From the NCBI GenBank assembly GCA_033782935.1, contig JAWQEG010002488.1:260501-324500 (forward strand): a DNA stretch of 64,000 nt. Reading direction: 5' to 3'. Shown piece after piece: positions 1-12,300 of this stretch; within the stretch, counting starts at the first letter, position 1; every line of letters begins with the position of its first letter. This DNA comes from Petrolisthes cinctipes (taxonomy: Eukaryota; Arthropoda; Malacostraca; Decapoda; Porcellanidae). Made by a program: the position numbers and the translations under genes. The notes below the pieces were generated by a model, which saw nothing but the letters and a program-made list of their open reading frames with translations, had not been told where the DNA came from and ran no database searches.

Positions 1-66
1 GTGTTTTGAGGTTGAATTTGGGATATAATCGGGTACAGAAGATGCATACACATATTGACTTTGGTC

Positions 67-243
67 ACCTAAAATATCGATTTTCAGCATGTTTTGGGCC
101 TGTATTTTGAAAATACTCTAACAGGGAGTAGGCAAGCACAGATCGCTTCTGGGACCCCAAAATATCGAATGTTCGGGTGTTAGGAGCCTGAATTTGAGAT
201 ATAAACGGGTACAGAAGATACATCCACATATCGACTTTTGGGC
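67..243 (+). repeat. Representative full-length monomer (177 bp)
   Basis: This is a complete monomer cut at the ACCT that opens half A. Half A spans about 67-153 and half B about 154-243. Both halves open with an AAAATATCGA core and continue through TGTTTTG or an equivalent, GCCTG and ATTTGA-like blocks, so the monomer is an internal dimer. The 176/177-bp difference between monomers mostly reflects one T in the run after the third ATATCGA motif (ACTTT versus ACTTTT). The full-length class is the commonest in the window. Confidence 0.95.
102..116. repeat. Perfect 7-bp-arm dyad in half A (example copy)
   Basis: GTATTTTGAAAATAC is a perfect inverted repeat with 7-bp arms and a single central base. 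It recurs in the large monomer subset that reads CCTGTATTTTGAAAATACTC. Monomers of the CTATATTTTGAAAACATTC type have lost the right arm, and the 159-bp class lacks most of the element. Short dyads are a known feature of centromeric satellites that lack a CENP-B box; any function here is inference. Confidence 0.8.
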
Positions 244-390
244 ACCTAAAAGATCGATTTTCAGTATGTTTTGGGCCTGTATATTGAAAATACTCTAACA
301 CGGAGTAGGCATGTACAGATCGCTTCTGGGACCCTAAAATATCTAATTTTCGGGTGTTTTAGGCTTGAATTTGAGATATCGACTTTGGGC
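244..390 (+). repeat. Representative short monomer, class S1 (147 bp, half-B deletion)
   Basis: This monomer keeps half A intact but lacks 30 bp of half B. The normal GAGATATAAACGGG...CACATATCGAC is collapsed to GAGATATCGAC. The two deletion ends share ATAT, which fits a microhomology-mediated loss. The same junction recurs in every 147-bp monomer I inspected, for example with anchors at 1070, 2250, 3231, 19350, 37134 and 41132. It therefore probably arose once and was then spread by amplification. It sits at a regular place inside each HOR, often straight after a 159-bp monomer. Confidence 0.93.
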
Positions 391-743
391 ACCTAAAATA
401 TCAATTTTTAGAATGTTTTGGGCCTATATATTAAAAATATTCTAGCACTGAGTAGGCATGTACAGATTGCTTCTGGGACCCCAAAATATCAAATTTTCGG
501 GTGTTTTGATCCTGAATTTGAGATATAAACTTGTACAGAAAATGCATGCACATATCGACTTTTGGGCACCTAAAATATCGATTTTGAGCATGTTTTGGGT
601 CTGTATCTTGAAAACCTTCTTTCTAGGAGTAGGCATGTACAGATCGCTTCTGGGACCCAAAAATATCGAATTTTCGGGTGTTTTTAGGTTGAATTTGGGA
701 TATAAACGGGTGCAGAAGATGCATACACATATTGACTTTGTGC

Positions 744-902
744 ACCTAAAATATCGATTTTCAGCATGGTTTGGGCCTGTATCTGAGTAGGCATGTACAG
801 ATCGCTTCTGGGACCCCAAAATATCGAATTTTCGGGTGTTTGGAGCCTGAATTTGAGATATAAATTTGTACAGAAGATGCATGCACATATCGACTTTTGG
901 GC
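744..902 (+). repeat. Representative short monomer, class S2 (159 bp, half-A deletion)
   Basis: Half B is complete. Half A lacks 18 bp, so GGGCCTGTATTTTGAAAA...CACTGAGTAGG becomes GGGCCTGTATCTGAGTAGG. The CTGAGTAGG right flank shows that the parent was the monomer subtype carrying TAGCACTGAGTAGG rather than AACACGGAGTAGG. The identical junction is seen at about 2930, 6280, 10000, 20395, 37855, 40845, 60940 and 63290, which implies one origin followed by spread through all domains. Confidence 0.93.
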
Positions 903-920
903 ACCTAAAAGATCGATTTT

Positions 921-2829
921 CAGTATGTTATGGGCCTGTATTTTGAAAATACTCTAACACAGAGTAGGCATGTACAGATCGCTTCTGGGACCCCAAAATA
1001 TCGAATTTTCAAGTGTTTTTGGCCTGAATTTGAGATATCGACTTTGGGCACCTAAAATATCGATTTTTAGCATGTTTTGAGCCTATATTTTGAAAACCTT
1101 CTAGCACTGAGTAGGCATGTACAGTTCGCTTCTGGGGCCCAAAAAATATCGAATTTTTGGGGATTTTGAGGTTGAATTTGGTATATAAACGGGTGCAGAA
1201 GATACATCAACATATCGACTTTTGGGCACCTAAAAGATCTATTTTCAGTATGTTTTGGGCCTCTTTATTGAAAATACTCTTACACGGAGTAGGCATTTAC
1301 AGATCGCTTCTGGTACCCCAAAATATCGAATTTTTTGGGTTTTTTGGACCTGAATTTGAGATATCGACTTTGGGCACCTAAAATATCGATTTTTAGCATG
1401 TTTTGGGCCTATATTTTAAAAATATTCTAGCACTGAGTAGGCATGTACAGATTGCTTCTAGGACCCCAAAATATCAAATTTTCGGGTGTTTTGATCCTGA
1501 ATTTGAGATATAAACTTGTACAGAAAATGCATGCACATATCGACTTTTGGGCACCTAAAATATCGATTTTGAGCATGTTTTTGGTCTGTATCTTGAAAAC
1601 ATTCTAACTAGGATTAGGCATGTACAGATCGCTTCTAGGACCCAAAAATACCGAATTTTCTGGTGTTTTGAGCCTGAATTTGAGATATAAACGGGTACAT
1701 AAGATGCATGCACATATCGACTTTGGACATTTAAAATATCGATTTTTAGCATGTTTAGAGCCTATATTTTGAAAACCTTCTAGCACTGAGTAGGTATGTA
1801 CAGTTCGCTTCTGGGGCCCAAAAAATATCGAATTTTCGGGTGTTTTGAGGTTGAATTTGGGATATAAACGGGTGCAGAAGATGCATACACATATTGACTT
1901 TGGTCACCTAAAATATCGATTTTCAGCATGTTGTGGGCCTGTATTTTGAAAATACTCTAACACGGAGTAGGCAAGTACAGATCGTTTCTGGGACCCCAAA
2001 ATATCGAATTTTTGGGTGTTTGGAGCCTGAATATGAGATATAAACGGGTACAGAAGATACATCAACATATTGACTTTTGGGCACCTAAAAGATCGATTTT
2101 CAGTATGATATGGGCCTGTATTTTGAAAATACTCTAACACGGAGTAGGCATGTACAGTTCACTTCTGGGACCCCAAAATATCGAATTTTCGGGTGTTTTG
2201 GGCCTGAATTTGAGATATCGACTTTGGGCACATAAACTATCGATTTTTAGCATGTTTTGGGCCTATATTTTGAAAATATTTTAGCACTAAATAGGCATGT
2301 ACAGAACACTTCTGGGACCCCAAAATATCGAATTTTCGGGTGTTTTGATCCTGAATTTGAGATATAAACGGGTACAGAAGATACATGCACATATCGACTT
2401 TGGACACTTAAATATCAATTTTTAGCATGTTTTGAGCCTATATTTTGAAAGCATTCTAGCACTGAGTAGGCATGTACAGTTCGCTTCTGGGACCCAAAAA
2501 ATATCGAATTTTCGGGTGTTTTGAGGTTGAATTTGGAATATAAACGGGTACAGAAGATTTATACACATATTGACTTTGGTCACCTAAAAGATCGATTTTC
2601 AGCATGTTTTGGGCCTGTATTTTGAAAATACTCTAACACGGAGTAGGCAAGTACTGATCGCTTCTGGGACCCCAAAATATCGAATTTTCGGGTGTTTTGG
2701 GCCTGAATTTTAGATATCGACTTTGGGCACCTAAAATATCGATTTTTAGCATGTTTTGAGCCTATATTTTGAAAAAATTCTAGCACTGAGTAGGCATGTA
2801 CAGATCGCTTCTGGGAACCAAAAATATAT
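921..2829 (+). repeat. Satellite, mixed monomers without a clear long duplicate
   Basis: This stretch holds monomers of 175-178, 147-148 and occasional 159 bp, with anchors at 923, 1070, 1248, 1396, 1573, 1749, 1926, 2103, 2250, 2425, 2602 and 2749. Individual monomers match subtypes seen elsewhere: GGGGCCCAAAAAATATC near 1793 matches 6660 and 12370. I did not find one long collinear duplicate. No non-satellite sequence is present. Confidence 0.75.
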
Positions 2830-4320
2830 AATTTTCGGGTGTTTTGAGGTTGAATTTGAGATATAAACGAGTGCAGAAGATGCATACATATATTAACTTT
2901 GGGCACCTAAAATATCGATTTTCAGCATGTTTTGAGCCTCTATCTGAGTAGGAATGTACATATCGCTTCTGGGACCCCAAAATATCGAATTTTCGGGTGT
3001 TTGGAGCCTGAGTTTGAGTTATAAACGGGTACAAAAGATGCATGCACATATCGACTTTTGGGCACCTAAAAGATCGATTTTCAGTATGATATTGGCCTGT
3101 ATTTTGAAAATACTCTAACACGGAGTAGGCATGTACAGTTCGCTTCTGGGACCCCAAAATATCGAATTTTCTGGTGTTTTGGGCCTGAATTTGAGATATC
3201 GACTTTGGGCACCTAAAATATCGATTTTTAGCATGTTTTGGGCCTATATTTTGAAAATATTCTAGCACTGAGTAGGCATGTACAGATTGCTTCTGGGACC
3301 CCAAAATATCAAATTTTCGGGTATTTTGAGGTTGAATTTGGTATATAAACGGGTGCAGAAGATACATGCACATATCGACTTTTGGGCACATAAAATATTG
3401 ATTTTGAGCATGTTTTGGGTCTGTATCTTGAAAACATTCTAACTAAGAGTAGGCATGTACAGATCGCTTCTAGGACCCAAAAATACCGAATGTTCGGGTT
3501 TTTTGAGGTTGAATTAGGGATATAAACGGGTGCAGAAGATACATGCACATATTGACTTTGGGCACCTAAAATATCGATTTTCAGCATGTTTTGGGCCTGT
3601 ATTTTTAAAATACTCTAACACGGAGTAGGCATGAACAGATCGCTTCTTGGACCCAAATATATAGAATTTTTGGGTGTTTTGAGCCTGAATTTGAGATATC
3701 GACTTTGGGCACCTAAAATATTGATTTTTAGCATGTTTTGGGCCTATATTTTGAAAATATTCTAGCACTAAGTAGGCATGTACAGCTCACTTCTGGGACC
3801 CCAAAATATCGAATTTTCGGGTGTTTTGAGCCTGAATTTGAGATATAAACGGGTACAGAAGATGCATGCACATCTCTACTTTGGTCACCTAAAAAATCGA
3901 TTTTCAGCATGTTTTGGGCCCGTATTTTAAAAATACTCTAACACGGAGTAGGCAAGTACAGATCGCTTCTGGGACCCCAAAATATCGAATTTTCGGGTGT
4001 TTAGAGCCTGAATTTGAGATATAAACGGGTACAGAAGATTCATTCACATATCGACTTTTGGGCACCTAAAATATCGATTATCTGTATGTTTTGGGCCTGT
4101 ATTTTATAAAAACTCTAACACGGAGTAGGTATGTACAGATTGCTTCTAGGACCCCAAAATATCGAATTTTCGGGTGTTTAAGGACTGAATTTGAGATATC
4201 GACTTTGGGCACCTAAAATATCGATTTTTAGCATGTTTTGGGCCTATATTTTGAAAACATTCTAGCACTGAGTAGGCATGTACAGATCGCTTCTGGGACC
4301 CCGAAATATCGAATTTTCGT
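2830..4320 (+). repeat. Duplicated block, copy 1 of 2 (partner 7850-9341)
   Basis: This ~1.49-kb stretch is collinear with 7850-9341 at offset 5,020, rising to 5,021 after one extra T near 9190. Shared rare variants include GCATACATATATTAAC, CCTCTATCT, GGAATGTACATATCGC and ACCCAAATATATAGAATT. Similarity falls away before the AAAAATATATAATTTTC stretch at ~2820 and after the CCCGAAATATCGAATT monomer at ~4320. Confidence 0.85.
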
Positions 4321-4731
4321 GTGTTTGGAGCCTGAATTTGAGATATAAACGGGTACAGAAGATGCATGCACATATCGACTTTTGAGCACCTAAAAGATCG
4401 ATTTTCAGTATGATATGGGCCTATATTTTGAAAACATTCTAGCACTGAGTAGGCATGTACAGTTCGCTTCTGGGACCCAAAAAATATCGAATTTTCGGGT
4501 GTTTTGAGGTTGAATTTGGGATATAAACGGGTACAGAAAATGCATTCACATATTGACTTTGGGCACCTAAAATATCGATTTTCAGCATGTTTTGGGCCTG
4601 TATTTTTAAAATACTCTAACACGGAGTAGGCATGTACAGATCGCTTCTTGGACCCAAATATATAGAATTTTTGGGTGTTTTGAGCCTGAATTTGAGATAT
4701 CGACTTTGGGTACCTAAAATATTGATTTTTA
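3731..4731 (+). repeat. 6-monomer HOR, 1,001 bp, followed by a second partial copy
   Basis: Anchor spacings are 176, 177, 147, 177, 177 and 147 bp, summing to 1,001. The first ~490 bp (from TACAGCTCACTTCTGGG at 3781) recur at 4782-5271 with the same rare CACATCTCTACTTTGGTC, GATTATCTGTATG and ATTTTATAAAAACTC variants. The pair is present again inside the 13384-16603 duplicate, so the local tandem is older than that duplication. Confidence 0.85.
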
Positions 4732-7000
4732 GTATGTTTTGGGCCTATATTTTGAAAATATTCTAGCACTAAGTAGGCATGTACAGCTCACTTCTGGGAC
4801 CCCAAAATATCGAATTTTCGGGTGTTTTGAGCCTCAATCTGAGATATAAACGGGTACAGAAGATACATGCACATCTCTACTTTGGTCACCTAAAATATCG
4901 ATTTTCAGCATGTTTTGGGCCCGTATTTTGAAAATACTCTAACACGGAGTAGGCAAGTACAGATCGCTTCTGGGACCCCAAAATATCGAATTTTCGGGTG
5001 TTTGGAGCCTGAATTTGAGATATAAACGGGTAAAGAAGATTCATTCACATATCGACTTTTGGGCACCTAAAATATCGATTATCTGTATGTTTTGGGCCTG
5101 TATTTTATAAAAACTCTAACACGGAGTAGGTATGTACAGATTGCTTCTAGGACCCCAAAATATCGAATTTTCGGGTGTTTAAGGACTGAATTTGAGATAT
5201 CGACTTTGGGCACCTAAAATATCGATTTTTAGCATGTTTTGGGCCTATATTTTGAAAACATTCTAGCACTGAGTAGGCATGTACAGTTCGCTTCTGGGAC
5301 CCAAAAAATATCGAATTTTCGGGTGTTTTGAGGTTGAATTTGGAATATAAACGGGTACAGAAGATTTATACACATATTGACTTTGGTCACCTAAAATATC
5401 GATTTTCAGCATGTTTTGGACCTGTATTTTGAAAATACTCTAACATGGAGTAGGCAAGTACAGATCGCTTCTGGGACCCCAAAATATCGAATGGTCGGGT
5501 GTTAGGAGCCTGAATTTGAGATATAAACGGGTACAGAAGATACATCCACATATCGACTTTTGGGCACCTAAATGATCGATTTTCAGTATGTTTTGGGCCT
5601 GTAAACTGAAAATACTCTAACACGGAGTAGGCATGTACAGATCGCTTCTGGGTCCCTAAAATATGGAATTTTCGGGTGTTTTGGGCCTGAATTTGAGATA
5701 TCGACTTTGGGCACCTAAAATATCGATTTTTAGCATGTTTTGGGCCTATATTTTGAAAATATTCTTGCACTGAGTATGCATGTACAGATTGCTTCTGGGA
5801 CCCCCAAATATCAAATTTTCGGGTGTTTTGATCCTGAATTTGAGATGTAAGCTTGTACAGAAGATGCATGCACATATCGACTTTTATGCACCTAAAATAT
5901 CGATTTTGAGCATGTTTTGGGTCTGTATCTTGAAAACATTCTAACTAGGATTAGGCATGTACAGATCGCTTCTAGGACCCAAAAATACCGAATTTTCTGG
6001 TGTTTTGAGCCTGAATTTGAGATATAAACGGGTACATAAGATGCATGCACATATCGACTTTGGACACTTAAAATAACGATTTCTAGCATGTTTTGAGCCT
6101 ATATTTTGAAAACATTCTAGCACTGAGTATTCATGTACAGATCGCTTCTGGGACCCAAAAATATCGAATTTTCGGGTGTTTTGAGGTTGAATTTGGGATA
6201 TAAACTGGTGCAGAAGATGCATACACATATTGACTTTGTGCACCTAAAATATTGATTTTCAGCATGTTTTGGGCCTGTTTCTGAGTAGGAATGTACAGAT
6301 CGCTTCTGGGACCCAAAATATCGAATTTTCGGGTGTTTGGAGCCTGAATTTGAGATATAAACGGGTACAGAAGATGCATGCACATATCGACTTTTGGGCA
6401 CCTAAAAGATCGATTTTCAGTATGTTTTGGGCCTATATTTTGAAAATATTCTAGCACTAAGTAGGCATGTACAGATCACTTCTGGGACACCAAAATATCG
6501 AATTTTCGGGTGTTTTGATCCTGAATTTAAGGGTAAACGGGTACAGAAGATGCATGCAAATATCGACTTTGGACATTTAAAATATCGATTTTTAGCTTGT
6601 TTAGAGCCTATATTTTGAAAACCTTCTAGCACTGAGTAGGTATGTACAATTCGCTACTGGGGCCCAAAAAATATCGAATTTTCGGGTGTTTTGAGGTTGA
6701 ATTTGGGATATAAACGGGTGCAGAAGATGCATACACATATTGACTTTGGTCACCTAAAATATCGATTTTCAGCATGTTGTGGGCCTGTATTTTGAAAATA
6801 CTCTAACACGGAGTAGGCAAGTACAGATCGCTTCTGGGACCCCAAAATATCGAATTTTCGGGTGTTTGGAGCCTGAATTTGAGATATAAACGGGTACAGA
6901 AGATACATCAACATATCGACTTTTGGGCACCTAAAAGATCGATTTTCAGTATGACATGGGCCTGTATTTTGAAAATACTCTAACACGGAGTAGGCAAGTA
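3781..7000 (+). repeat. 3.2-kb duplicated segment, copy 1 (partner 13384-16603)
   Basis: Collinear with 13384-16603 at a constant offset of 9,603 bp, with scattered substitutions and no indel noticed. It includes the 1,001-bp HOR pair and block W. The left edge lies within the GTACAG element of half A. On the right, GTACAGATCGCTTGTGG (copy 1) is replaced by GTACAGTTCACTTCTGGG (copy 2). Both ends fall at the same place in the monomer, as expected for in-register unequal exchange. Confidence 0.88.
5250..6740 (+). repeat. Block W, copy 2
   Basis: Collinear with 10811-11986 at offset 5,561, then with ~12130-12449 at offset 5,709. Copy 3 therefore has one extra 148-bp monomer where this copy goes directly from CAGTATG to TTTTGGGCCTATATTTTG near 6420. 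Diagnostic features are CTTTTATGCACC near 5882, AAATAACGATTT near 6072, GAGTATTCATG near 6126 and GGGTAAACGGGTACAG near 6531. Confidence 0.85.
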
Positions 7001-7329
7001 CAGATCGCTTGTGGAACCCCAAAATATCGAATTTTCGTGTGTTTTGGGCCTAAATTTTAGATATCGACTTTGGGCACCTAAAATATCGATTTTAGCATGT
7101 TTTGGGCCTATATTTTGAAAATATTCTAGCACTAAGTAGGCATGTACAGATCACTTCTGGGACCCCAAAATATCGAATTTTCGGGAGTTTTGATCCTGAA
7201 TTTGAGATATAAACGGGTACAGAAGATGCATGCACATATCGACTTTAGACACTTAAAATATCGATTTTTAGCATGTTTTGAGCCTATATTTTGAAAACAT
7301 TCTAGCACTGACTAGGCATGTACAGTTCG

Positions 7330-8310
7330 CTTCTGGGACCCCAAAATATCGAATTTTCGGGTGTTTTGGGCCTGAATTTGAGATATCGACTTTGGGCACC
7401 TAAAATTTCGATTTTTAGCATGTTTTGGGCCTATATTTGAAAATACTCTGACACAGAGTAGGCATGTACAGATCGCTTCTGGCACTCCAAAATATCGAAT
7501 TTTCGGGTGTTTTGAGCCTGAATTTGAGATATAAACGGGTACTGAAGATGCATGAACATATCGACTTTTGGGCCACTAAAATATCGATTTTGAGCATGTT
7601 TTGGGTCTGTTCTTGAAAACATTCTAACTAGGAGTAGGCATGTACAGATCGCTTCTAGGACAAAAAAATACAGAATTTTAGGGTGTTTTGAGCCTGAATT
7701 TGAGATATAAACGGTTACCGAAGATGCATGCACATATCGACTTAGGACACTTAAAATATCTATTTTTAGCATGTTTTTAGCCTATATTTTGAAAACATTC
7801 TAGCACTCAGTAGGCATGTACAGATTGCTTCTGGGACCCAAAAATATCGATTTTTCGGGTGTTTTGAGGTTGAATTTGAGATATAAACGAGTGCAGAAGA
7901 TGCATACATATATTAACTTTGGGCACCTAAAATATCGATTTTCAGCATGTTTTGGGCCTCTATCTTAGTAGGAATGTACATATCGCTTCTGGGACCCCAA
8001 AATATCGAATTTTCGGGTGTTTGGAGCCTGAGTTTGAGTTATAAACGGGTACAAAAGATGCATGCACATATCGACTTTTGGGCACCTAAAAGATCGATTT
8101 TCAGTATGATATGGGCCTGTATTTTGAAAATACTCTAACACGGAGTAGGCATGTACAGTTCGCTTCTGGGACCCCAAAATATCGAATTTTCGGGTGTTTT
8201 GGGCCTGAATTTGAGATATCGACTTTGGGCACCTAAAATATCGATTTTTAGCATGTTTTGGGCCTATATTTTGAAAATATTCTAGCACTGAGTAGGCATG
8301 TACAGATTGC
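7330..8310 (+). repeat. Block T, copy 1 of 3
   Basis: This ~1-kb block is repeated at 18429-19409 (offset 11,099) and 27094-28100 (offset 19,764). It opens with a monomer reading CCTATATTTGAAAATACTC and CGCTTCTGGCACTCC, a subtype also scattered through the second half of the window. It contains GGACAAAAAAATAC, AACGGTTACCGAAG and TTTGAGTTATAAACGGG as further markers. The three copies differ by scattered substitutions. Confidence 0.85.
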
Positions 8311-9341
8311 TTCTGGGACCCCAAAATATCAAATTTTCGGGTATTTTGAGGTTGAATTTGGTATATAAACGGGTGCAGAAGATACATGCACATATCGACT
8401 TTTGGACACATAAAATATTGATTTTGAGCATGTTTTGGGTCTGTATCTTGAAAACATTCTGACTAAGAGTAGGCATGTACAGATCGCATCTAGGACCCAA
8501 AAATACCGAATGTTCGGGTTTTTTGAGGTTGAATTTGGGATATAAACGGGTGCAGAAGATACATGCACATATTGACTTTGGGCACCTAAAATATCGATTT
8601 TCAGCATGTTTTGGTCCTGTATTTTTAAAATACTCTAACACGGAGTAGGCATGAACAGATCGCTTCTTGGACCCAAATATATAGAATTTTTGGGTGTTTT
8701 GAGCCTGAATTTGAGATATCGACTTTCGGCACCTAAAATATTGATTTTTAGTATGTTTTGGGCCTATATTTTGTAAATATTCTAGCACTAAGTAGGCATG
8801 TACAGCTCACTTCTGGGACCCCAAAATATCGAATTTTCGGGTGTTTTGAGCCTGAATTTGAGATATAAACGGGTACAGAAGATGCATGCACATCTCTACT
8901 TTGGTCACCTAAAAAATCGATTTTCAGCATGTTTTGGGCCCGTATTTTGAAAATACTCTAACACGGAGTAGGCAAGTACAGATCGCTTCTGGGACCCCAA
9001 AATATCGAATCTTCGGGTGTTTGGAGCCTGAATTTGAGATATAAACGGGTACAGAAGATTCATTCACATATCGACTTTTGGGCACCTAAAATATCGATTA
9101 TCTGTATGTTTTGGGCCTGTATATTATAAAAACTCTAACACGGAGTAGGTATGTACAGATTGCTTCTAGGACCCCAAAATATCGAATTTTTCGGGTGTTT
9201 AAGGACTGAATTTGAGATATCGACTTTGGGCACCTAAAATATCGATTTTTAGCATGTTTTGGGCCTATATTTTGAAAACATTCTAGCACTGAGTGGGCAT
9301 GTACAGATCGCTTCTGGGACCCCGAAATATCGAATTTTCGG
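7850..9341 (+). repeat. Duplicated block, copy 2 of 2 (partner 2830-4320)
   Basis: Partner of the block at 2830-4320. It overlaps the end of block T copy 1, showing that the array is built from overlapping, nested duplications. A one-base T insertion near 9190 distinguishes it. Confidence 0.83.
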
Positions 9342-12300
9342 TTGTTTTGAGCCTGAATTTGAGATATTAACGGGTACAGAAAATACATGCACATATTGAC
9401 TTTGGGCACCTAAAATATCGATTTTCAGTATGTTTTGGGCCTGTATTTTGAAAATACTCTAACACGGAGTAGGTATGTACAGATCACTTCTGGGACCAAA
9501 AAATATAGAATTTTCGTGTGTTTTGAGCCTGAATTTGAGATATAAACAGGTACTGAAGATGCATGCACATATCGACTTTTGGGCACTTAAAATATCGATT
9601 TTGAGCAAGTTTTAGGTCTGTATCTTGAAAACATTCTAACTAGGAGTAGGAATGTAGAGATCGCTTCTAATACCCAAAAATACCGAATTTTCTGGTGTTT
9701 TGAGCATGAATTTGAGATATAAACGGGTACAGAAGATGCATGCACATATCGACTTTGGACACTTAAAATATCGATTTTTAGCATATTTTGAGCCTGTATT
9801 TTGAAAACATTCTAGCACTGAGTAGGCATGTGCAGATCGCTTCTGGGAACCAAAAATATCGAATTTTCGGGTGTTTTGAGGTTGAATTTGAGATATAAAC
9901 GAGTGCAGAAGATGCATACACATATTAACTTTGGGCATCTAAAACATCGATTTTCAGCATGTTTTGGGCCTGTATCTAAGTAGGCATGTACAGATCGCTT
10001 CTGGGACCCCAAAATATCGAATTTTCGGGTGTTTGGAGCCTGAATTTGAGATATAAACGGGTACAGAAGATGCATGCACATATCGACTTTTGGGCATATA
10101 AAAGATCGATTTTCAGTATGTTATGGGCCTGTATTTTAAAAATACTCTAACACGGAGTAGGCTTGTACAGTTCGCTTCTGGGACCCCAAAATATCGAATT
10201 TTCAGGTATTTTGGGCCTGAATTTGAGATATCGACTTTAGGCACATAAAATATCAATTTTTAGCATGTTTTGAGCCTATATTTTGAAAACATTCTAGCAC
10301 TGAGTAGGCATGTACAGATCACTTCTGGGACCCCAAAATATCGAATTTTCGGGAGTTTTGATCCTGAATTTGAGATATAAACGGGTACAGAAGATGCATG
10401 CACATATCGACTTTGGACACTTAAAATATCGATTTTTATCATGTTTTGAGCCTATATTTTGAAAACATTCTAGCACTGAGTAGGCATGTACAGTTCGCTT
10501 CTGGGACCCAAAAAATATCGAATTTTCGGGTGTTTTGAGGTTGAATTTGGGATATAAACGGGTACAGAAGATGCATACACATATTGACTTTGGTCACCTA
10601 AAATATCGATTTTCAGCATGTTTTGGGCCTGTATTTTGAAAATACTCTAACATGGAGTAGGCAAGTACAGATCGCTTCTGGGACCCCAAAATATCGAATG
10701 TTCGGGTGTTAGGAGCCTGAATTTGAGATATAAACGGGTACAGAAGATACATCCACATATCGACTTTTGGGCACCTAAAAAATCGATTTTCAGTATGATA
10801 TGGGCCTATATTTTGAAAACATTCTAGCACTGAGTAGGCATGTACAGTTCGCTTCTGGGACCCAAAAAATATCGAATTTTCGGGTGTTTTGAGGTTGAAT
10901 TTGGGATATAAACGGGTACAGAAGATGCACACACATATTGACTTTGGTCACCTAAAATATCGATTTTCAGCATGTTTTGGGCCTATATTTTGAAAATACT
11001 CTAACATGGAGTAGGCAAGTACAGATCGCTTCTGGGACCCCAAAATATCGAATGTTCGGGTGTTAGGAGCCTGAATTTGAGATATAAACGGGTACAGAAG
11101 ATACATCCACATATCGACTTTTGGGCACCTAAAAGATCGATTTTCAGTATGTTTTGGGCCTGTAAATTGAAAATACTCTAACACGGAGTAGGCATGTACA
11201 GATCGCTTCTGGGACCCTAAAATATCGAATTTTCGGGTGTTTTGGGCCTGAATTTAAGATATCGACTTTGGGCACCTAAAATATCGATTTTTAGCATGTT
11301 TTGGGCCTATATTTTGAAAATATTCTAGCACTGAGTAGGCATGTACAGATTGCTTCTGGGACCCCCAAATATCAAATTTTCGGGTGTTTTGATCCTGAAT
11401 TTGAGAAATAAACTTGTACAAAAGATGCATGCACATATCGACTTTTATGCACCTAAAATATCGATTTTGAGCATGTTTTGGGTCTGTATCTTGAAAACAT
11501 TCTAACTAGGATTAGGCATGTACAGATCGCTTCTAGGACCCAAAAATACCGAATTTTCTGGTGTTTTGAGCCTGAATTTGAGATATAAACGGGTACATAA
11601 GATGCATGCACATATCGACTTTGGACACTTAAAATAACGATTTTTAGCATGTTTTGAGCCTATATTTTGAAAACATTCTAGCACTGAGTATTCATGTACA
11701 GATCGCTTCTAGGACCCAAAAATATCGAATTTTCGGGTGTTTTGAGGTTGAATTTGGGATATAAACTGGTGCAGAAGATGCATACACATATTGACTTTGT
11801 GCACCTAAAATATTGATTTTCAGCATGTTTTGGGCCTGTATCTGAGTAGGCATGTACAGATCGCTTCTGGGACCCCAAAATATCGAATTTTCGGGTGTTT
11901 GGAGCCTGAATTTGAGATATAAACGGATACAGAAGATGCATGCACATATCGACTTTTGGGCACCTAAAAGATCGATTTTCAGTATGTTATGGGCCTGTAT
12001 TTTAAAAATACTCTAACACGGAGTAGGCATGTACAGATTGCTTCTGGGACCCCAAAATATAGAATTTTCAGGTGTTTTTGGCCTGAATTTGAGATATCGA
12101 CTTTGGGCACCTAAAATATCGATTTTTAGCATGTTTTGGGCCTATATTTTGAAAATATTCTAGCACTAAGTAGGCATGTACAGATCACTTCTGGGACACC
12201 AAAATATCGAATTTTCGGGTGTTTTGATCCTGAATTTGAGGGTAAACGGGTACAGAAGATGCATGCACATATCGACTTTGGACATTTAAAATATCGATTT

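Larger units (their letters stand above)
1..920 (+). repeat. Block W, copy 1 (5-prime truncated by the window edge)
   Basis: Bases 1-610 align without gaps to 5323-5932 (offset 5,322). About 610-920 then align to ~6110-6420 (offset 5,498), so this copy lacks exactly one 176-bp monomer. Further copies of the block lie at about 5250-6740, 10811-12449, 14853-16343 and 23900-25538. Diagnostic variants include GATACATCCACATATCGAC and a TTCGGGTGTTAGGAGCC stretch. Confidence 0.8.

Noticed and set aside
67..243. Possible CENP-B box in the CGAATTTTCGGG region of half B
   Set aside because: The mammalian CENP-B box core needs TTCG, four bases, A, two bases, then CGGG. Here the CG-to-CGGG spacing is six rather than seven and the conserved A and TTCG do not line up. 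No match was seen on the reverse strand either.
67..243. Relationship to the Arabidopsis 178-bp centromere repeat (a short CATATNGACTTTGG resemblance)
   Set aside because: Only one short stretch looks alike from memory and the rest of the monomer does not follow. This is not enough to claim homology or to assign the host to that plant family.
458..790. Plus-strand open frames (up to about 110 codons)
   Set aside because: Same reasoning: the frame follows monomer length, similar frames recur at homologous places (for example 6427-6618, 12136-12327, 16030-16221), and there is no sign of coding constraint.
4101..4112. TATAAAA in the ATTTTATAAAAACTC monomer as a promoter
   Set aside because: It is a point-variant of the ATTTTGAAAATACTC stretch, recurs only as part of duplicated monomers, and has no gene or other promoter element nearby.
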